From Phocoena phocoena (taxonomy: Eukaryota; Chordata; Mammalia; Artiodactyla; Phocoenidae): DNA of 64,000 nucleotides. The position numbers and the translations under genes were made by a program. Below the pieces are notes generated by a model. The model had not been told where the DNA came from and ran no database searches. It saw nothing but the letters and a program-made list of their open reading frames with translations. This document shows, in pieces, positions 53,117 to 64,000 of the stretch. How positions within the stretch are numbered: position 1 is the first letter of the stretch; every line of letters begins with the position of its first letter. The DNA is taken from contig NC_089221.1 of NCBI RefSeq assembly GCF_963924675.1, forward strand, positions 133,652,263 to 133,716,262, written 5' to 3'.

Positions 53117-55308
53117 TTAGACCTGAATCATATAACACAAATTAGGCATTTTTAAAAGTCATCTTGTTTCTTCTTGGTTCTTGGCCAAAGTATCCAAGTG
53201 GACCCATGAAGGTCTCCTTTTGATTCACGTCAGTGATAATCAAAAAGTTATAAAGAGTTGCCCGGTGAGTCACAGACCCTCCCTGGGTCAAGGGTCTCTG
53301 TGAGGGCGTGGGGTCTCGGAATGCCTGGTGTCCCTCAATTAGACACTTGCTCTGTGCTTCCCTCCCGTGGCATTCAGTTTTCGCAGGGGTCTGTCTAGAA
53401 TCTGCTGTAATGCATGCTAATGGCGACTCCCTGCAGAGCATGAAAGCGTCCTCTCCACAGAAAGGCCAACGCAGTAGTTTGCAGATGCCTTTTGAAAAGG
53501 TTATTTTGAGGGGAATAAAAATACCAGCGTTAGGGGGCCTGTGGAGTGACGAGATGGAGCTCAAGCCTTTGCCACTGAAAACAAGAATTTATTTTTAATG
53601 CTCCTGGATGCCATTTTTCACCCTGGCTTTTTATTTGAGAAGTTGAGACGCTTGGAGGATGTAAGGCCTAGAAGTCCTCTTGGTTCGCAGATCCGGAGAG
53701 AAGGGATGTCTTTCCTCAGGCTGGGTGACTGATTAGTGGCAGAGCCAGGAGTGGAACCCGGGTCCCTGCCTCCAAGTCCAGGGCTTATCCTGCTCCTTTG
53801 GGCCATCACCATTCCCCAGCAGCACCCAGAGAAACCAGTGAGCCCTTGTGGATGAGACAGATCATCTGGGGACATCAGGAGATCGCACCCCAGCCAGGCT
53901 CACTGTCTTCACCTTTAGGCAGGACTCTTCTGCAGTCACCTGAGTGGCAGCCTCTTCAGCTGTCAGGCCAGGTGGTCCCTGGTTGGTTTACACCAGTAGT
54001 AAATCATTGCCAGAGGAAACCAGCCAAGAGTGGGATCCCTGCTCCCTCCCTGAAGGTGGCAGTGAAGGGACAGTGAGAGAGCATACCTTGGTCCCAAAGC
54101 TGATTGGCACCCAGGGGCTGAAGTCCCCAGGCTAGGTTCAAATCCTGACTCTGTGGCCTTGGACAAATTTTCTGACTTTCCTAGGCCAAATATCAATACT
54201 ACCCACCTGATAATGTTGTAGCAGTGAGACGAACCCATCTCTGTAGTGCTGAGCTTAGGAAGAGTAGACTTTATTATTAAGAAGAAAATGTCCGTGGGTC
54301 AGAGCCATCTCCTGAGTTGGTCATAGCTTCATCCAGAGGCTGTAATGGATCAGGTTTGCACTCTGCCTGGTGCTTCCTTCCTTTTCTCTCCCCTTAAAAC
54401 AGCTTTATTTTTTTTTAATGTACATGCTCGTTGTACATAAAGAGTATCAGAAAGATCAAAGACAGCAATCAAAAATCCTATGACACAGAAATAACCACTG
54501 AGAACATTTCAGTGAACGAGAAAATGTATTTTCTCATTTTACCCATGGGGAGCTCTTTGAGGTAGGCCGTCTTATCACCATTGTACAAAGGGAGAAACTG
54601 AGGCTCAGAGGGATTAAGTAACTTGACCAGTATCACAAAGCTAGGCTGTGGCAGAGCAGGGCCCTACGCTGAGGTCTGTCGGTCCAGAGCCCAAGCTCCT
54701 GGCCAGCCTCCTTGATGCACTGCCGCACTGCTGGGTCAACCTTCAGTCATAGGTGGTCAGTAGCAGCTCTTTGCCTTGTGGTTGACTTGTCAGAGAGCTA
54801 GAGGCAGGACTTCGCAATTTGGTGGATTCCAGGGTGATAGGAACAGGCAAGGAATTAAAAGACCTCAGAGGAAACACCCAGCCACCCGAAGGTAGCCAGC
54901 AGAAGCAGCGAAAACATCAACTACCTTTGGAGAAATGCAGTCAGCAAGTGTTTCCTCTTCCGGAGTTTGGAGTCCAAGTACCCCTGCCTAAGAGCTCTGT
55001 CACTTAGGGGTAATATTAAATGTAAAAAGCCTTTAGCAACTGGTCTAGTAACTGAAATTAGTATATGAGTGGAAACTTTAAAAATATGTCTAAGTAATTA
55101 ACTTGTAGAGAGTCTATCATAAAACAGCCTTGCAAGTGATATAGATTGTGGCACAAATCATTCCTTAAATTATACCAATAACTTCCCAGTAATGTTTTGG
55201 TCTTTAGAGATTGTGGGTTTGGTCTTTTGTTTAGTGTCATCATCGGTATCTAAACATTGCCCTAGTATGAGCCTTGATTCGACCTCAGGGGTATTCAAAA
55301 TACACACC

Positions 55309-55425
55309 AGCACTTCCCTGGTGTCCAGTGGTTAAGACTCTGCGCTTCCAATGCAGGGGGCACGGATTCAATCCCTGGTCAGGGAACTAAGATCCCACAC
55401 ATCTCATGGTGCAGCCAGGAAAAAA
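55309..55425 (+). mobile_element. tRNA-derived SINE (CHR-2/Bov-tA-like), partial
   Basis: Sense, about 117 bp: agcacttccctggtgtccag through ggtgcagccagg, with an A/C-rich tail that grades into a CA microsatellite. Confidence 0.85.
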
Positions 55426-55428
55426 ACC

Positions 55429-55429
55429 C

Positions 55430-55460
<31 letters not shown>
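55429..55460 (+). repeat. (CA)n microsatellite
   Basis: About 14 CA units following the A-rich tail of the SINE at 55309. Confidence 0.9.
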
Positions 55461-57366
55461 TGTTTCGCCTTTAAAAAAAATGTGCATCAGTGTCACACAT
55501 TAATAATATGTTCCAATTCCTGAATCAGGATGATTTCTTGAGATCTCATAAAGGTGTCTATTTTGTGCAGATCGATTTAAACAAGCTTGATTTTAAGTGA
55601 GACATCCTAAACAGGGTACATAATTAGTTGCGAAAGGCAGACATTGATCGTAGCCTGAGTCAGCTAGCAGGATTGGTTCAGTATAAGAGATTTGTAGCAG
55701 GTTTCCAACGTCTGAAGTCATGTCGCATTCCTGTTTTTCTTTGCCAAACCTCAGAAAATGCCCCGGCTCCCACATTCCCACATTTTCTCAATAGGGCCCA
55801 GCCTCCTATTGAGCCAGCAGGTCAGATGGGTGCCCTGCGTGGGTGTGTGTGCATGTACTTTGCGGCATGTGTATGTGTTTCCTCCTGCATGGGTGTGGTG
55901 TGTTTTTGGTGGGGGGAGTTGGGGAATAAGGGGAGCTTGCTCACTTAGAAGGAGGATTTGAATTCTGCTCATTTCATGCTGGTCCTTGGGCCATCAACTG
56001 AGGCCTGAATGGTCCAGACCAGAATCCAAGACTGATGGAGGAATGTCAACAAGAGGCCTCCTATGTGCATTGAGCGGGTCTGTAAGGGGGATTTTTTTTT
56101 AAGCCCTGTGTGTGATACAACAATTCCACAATTCTTCTTCTCTGCCTAGAACTGGGGAGAGCTGCTGAACAGTTTCCACCTACCCAAATATATTTTTATT
56201 TGTGCTTGCCAGGAAGTGCTAAGGGAGGCTTATATTAGAAACTCCTTGGGTGGGAGTGGGGGTTAAGAAGACCGCTAAGAAAGATGAGCGCCCGGAGGAC
56301 CACACTGGAGCTTGCACTTCAGAGGGGAGTTAATAACACATCTATTCCAACCCTCTGTTCCAGGCAGGTCTCCCTTCTAACACCCCTATGTCATGTGTCT
56401 CCGTCCTTACCCAGCACAGTCTGTTGTTGGACAGCTCCTATTTTTATAAAGTTCTAAATATTGAGCAAAATCTGCATTTTTGGGTATGTTCCGTCAGCTG
56501 GTCTCAGCTCTACCCTCTGTCACATCACTGTGTAGGATACACCGTGTTGTATGAAATTGTACCCCACAGATGTACTGTCCACATTCAGGGGATCATGACT
56601 GTAGCCGAAGCTGCTGGGGGAAATTTGACCAGGAAGCTGTATTTTCAGTCTTTACTTACCAAATTACCAAAACGAAGGCATATGAAGGGCTGTTATTTCA
56701 GTGGGTACTTCCAGCGTGCCAGGCACCATGCCAAGTGCCGTATGTATGTCATCTCATTTAAACCTCCAACAACCCTACAGGAGTTGGTATTATTATCTTT
56801 ACTTAGGGAAGACCAAGGCTAAGAGAGTTTAAGTAATTTGCTCAAGATCATCTAGCTAGTAAATTGATGGAACTGGAATTTGAAATCAGGTGTGCCCACC
56901 CCAGTAAATAACTCTGGACTCAGACAAAGCAGGAAAATAAGTCAGAGAATCATACAGGGGGAAAAAAGTAGCTGATTGCTTTTCGTCCCCTCCAGGGATA
57001 TCCATTGAAAGCTCCCTGCTGCTCAAAAGTTCCTTTCACGGGATATTTGAAAGAAGACTGAACATGCCCAGAGCTTTACTGGTTTCAGAGGAGAGGCTGC
57101 AGCACCTGGTGTGGGTGGGGAGTGAGGAGGCAGCTCTCTTGGGAGTCCATGAGGGGCCCCTCGCCTCAGGCTGTGAGCACAGCCCAGTCATCCTTCTTAC
57201 ATGCCTGTGCAGGCTTAAGCTGCAACCCTCTTTGGGAAGAAACTCAAATCATGTTTTTTTATCTTTGAAAGCAAATGTTGGGAAGTAAATTAGGCTATGA
57301 TACAGCCCAGGGGGCTTTTTAATTTACTTTTGTTATTGACGTATAATCATAAGCAATAAAATGCAC

Positions 57367-57728
57367 TGTCCTAGTTCAGGCTGCTATAACAAGAATACGG
57401 TAACTAGGTGGCTTAAACAGCAATGATCTCTCACAGTTCTAGAGGGTGGGAAGTCCAGGATCAAGGTGCCAGCAGATCCAGTGTCTGTTGAGAGCCTAAT
57501 TCCTGGTTTGCAGACAGCCTTCTTCTCATCGTATCCCACATGATGGAGAAAAGAGAGACGTAGAGCTCTCTCATGTGTCTTCCTACAAGGGCACTAATCC
57601 CATTGATGAGTACTCCACCCTCATGACTTAATTACCTCCCAAAGGTCCCACCTCCTAATACCATCACAATAGGGGTTAAGATTTCAACATAAGAATTTGG
57701 GAGGGACACAACTATTCAGTCAATAACA
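57367..57728 (-). mobile_element. MLT1-type (ERVL-MaLR) solitary LTR
   Basis: Antisense copy: tgtcctagttcaggctgcta, ctcacagttctagagggtgg, ending attcagtcaataaca. Non-coding relic. Confidence 0.85.
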
Positions 57729-58904
57729 TGCACAGATCTTAAGTGTACATATACTTTCATGAATTTTGAAAAATGTATACATGTGTGTAGTCAAGAACCC
57801 AGTCAACATGTAGGGCATTTCCATCATCTAGAAAGTTCTCTCATGCCCCTTTCTAGTCACTCTCCTTCCCCGACCAGAGGTAAGCCATGGTGTATCTGGT
57901 GTTTGTTTTATACCCGCCTCATCCTTGGAGAGGAAACAGGAGACTACAGAGTGGGCCTTTGATTACAGGGCCAGAACTAAGTTGCATTCACTTGGGAGGG
58001 TGAGTACCTTGTACCACGTGTGCCCTAGCGCCACCCCACTCACCTCTCCCTGGTCCCAGCCCTGTTTGGCAGGGTGGCCTGTTACAGAGACAGTAAAATG
58101 GTTGGCTCCATACACAGAAAATTACATGGGCTGGCCCCATGGTTGACTAAATCAAACTCAACAATTCATATACTCCAGGATTTGCTGACCATCAACTCAG
58201 TGAACATCATGCTTTTAATCAGTTATATTTTCCCTCCTTACATAAACCACTGCTGCCCCATACCATTTAGAAATCTTTAGTAACTACCTGCAAGGGATCC
58301 CTCCCCCAGGCTCAGGCAAAGTTTTGCTGTGACAGCACACCAGTGTTGAGTGCAGAACGCTGCTTTCTCACATTCCAGGCCTCCCCATATATAGGCATTA
58401 GCTTACCAAGAGAACTATTATTCAACCTGCTGGATGAGTGGGTGTTCTGATTCCTCACGAATTCTTGTTATTAGTGGGCACTCTAATTGTGTTCCTCGTG
58501 TATCCTCATTATTCAAGGGTACTATAATTGTGATGCTTGTTTTGTAAAGTTTAGAATAATTCGTGTAGAGTAAAACGTACTTAATGCAAAACCTAGACTG
58601 AACATAATTAAATCTTCCCTTGATGGCTCCAGAGTTGAGAATCTTGCAGAACTCCAAAAGCATCATTACAGTTCCTATTTAATTCATGTAGGATTTCTAA
58701 TTAGCCAGCTTATAGAGAATTTCAGCTAATAGAATATCAGATGTGGTCTTTCCATATTTGCATGTTCTGTGTACAAGATTTTTACAATTCCCGATAGGAA
58801 AATTATACTCAGAACTAAGGTTAGAAGTGAAGTTTTTTCTTAAAAAAAAAAAAAAGGTTATGGTTTACGTAATAATTCAGCTTCCAAAGTTCACCATTGT
58901 AGGT

Positions 58905-59090
58905 AGAGGTTAAGAACATGGCCTTTGGAATCACAGCCACCTGGGTTCAGATCAGGGCTCAGTTACCTAATTAACTGTGTGACCTTGCGCAAGCTACTTA
59001 CCACCCTGAGCCTCAGTTCCCTCATCTGTGAATTAGGGCCAAGAATTGTATGGATCACGGATCACGGATCACATACATTGGTTGTGTGGA
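58905..59090 (+). repeat. MIR, with tandem insert
   Basis: ggttaagaacatggcctttg, ctgtgtgaccttgcgcaagc, gagcctcagttccctcatct. The 7-bp unit ggatcac is repeated three times at 59052-59072 within it. Confidence 0.75.
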
Positions 59091-59950
59091 TTAAATGAAA
59101 ATGCACTTGGAGGGCGTCATGAAGCCTGGCATGAGGTGCTCCGTAAGTGGCAGCATTTCAAAACAAAGTCAATGATAACCTTAGTGTATCACCAGCTAGG
59201 TGAGACCAATTCAGAGCCCTTTATTTTGGCCCTGTATTCTCAGACAGAAAGATCTTAAAGAGATTCCACTAATTCAGTGATGGTGTCTCATGGGGTCCAG
59301 AGGACAATGAAGGTGGCCCCCAACCAGCACCCAATCAGAGCAACTCTGCTTCTGTCTGTTTCATGTGCTTGTTTCCGTGGCATCTTTTTTGTTTTAATTG
59401 CTAATCGAAAAGCTACAGAACCACTGTTGTAATCCAACCCCCTTATTTCACAGATGAAGAAACTGAGGCTCAAAAAGCCAATGCGATTTTCCCATGCACT
59501 CAGCAGGGGTCTCCTGCCTCCCAGGCCTCTTGGTCCCCAAGACGCCTCCCTGTGATAGATGGAGGCGCCTCAGCGTAGAAAGAAGGCAATGTTGAAGCAG
59601 CTGTTGAGTTCTTACATGGTCTTTCCAGCCAGTTCCTAGTACTGAAAATACCCCTAGAGAAAGGAAGTCATTTGTTTTACCCTCATCCCATAGCTCAATT
59701 GTGAAAGTCCTGGTTTGTGTGTGGACAGTTGTGGGTAGCATGAGTCCTATTAAAAATATATTTACCTGGAGGCCTTTTCTCCTCTTCTGTTAGGGAACTG
59801 CTGCCCCATCTGATGACCTTCGCTGGATCCTGTGGTCACTGACCACCATTCTCTATGAGCAGCTTGCAAAATGTATTCATAGAGGTCCCCAGTGAGAGAA
59901 CAAGGATATCAAGTTTCTATCCTTTCTATGATTGAAACACCTCCTGCTAG

Positions 59951-64000
<4,050 letters not shown>

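Overview
This is a mammalian nuclear genomic window, most likely from a whale or dolphin (Cetartiodactyla, Cetacea). The organism call rests on many young tRNA-derived SINEs with the 'gggcttccctggtggcgcag' head and on L1 3' ends typical of cetartiodactyls, together with mammal-wide MIR, L2, MLT1/MaLR and hAT relics. No bacterial-type genes, operons or CRISPR arrays are present.

The backbone of the window is one gene on the + strand, CYFIP2 (cytoplasmic FMR1-interacting protein 2, a subunit of the WAVE regulatory complex). Nineteen coding exons can be placed between 698 and 62727. Their joined reading frame is 2373 nt, which is 791 codons. It runs without a stop or frameshift and matches residues 223-1013 of the 1253-residue mammalian protein as I remember it. 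Both ends of the gene lie outside the window. Every junction is GT-AG except one GC-AG intron (donor at 25707). The exons carry the K320 A-to-I editing codon (5645-5647), the Rac1 A-site and D-site residues, and the surface that holds the WAVE VCA segment inactive.

A second gene, FNDC9, lies antisense inside the 13-kb CYFIP2 intron. Its coding sequence is one intact exon (49901 down to 49218, - strand, 227 codons). It encodes a fibronectin type III domain followed by a transmembrane helix. A 3' splice site sits just upstream of its ATG, and candidate 5' non-coding exons end near 51933 or 51597.

The remainder is intron filled with repeats. The main ones are a composite antisense L1 of about 5.4 kb (33038-38474), ancient L1M copies (14558-17760), several short 5'-truncated L1s with clear target-site duplications, eight tRNA-derived SINEs, four MLT1-type LTRs, MIR/L2, a mariner MITE and a hAT-Charlie relic.

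The most unusual structure is a local duplication. About 960 bp holding the exon for residues 371-410 and the following intron (9721-10681) reappears at 12078-13040, between the next two exons. The copy holds a decayed, truncated exon and was later hit by a SINE. Other points worth checking are the GC-AG intron, a NAGNAG acceptor beside the editing exon, a candidate intronic partner for the editing site, an L1M relic that runs up to a functional acceptor, and a TC microsatellite that serves as a polypyrimidine tract.
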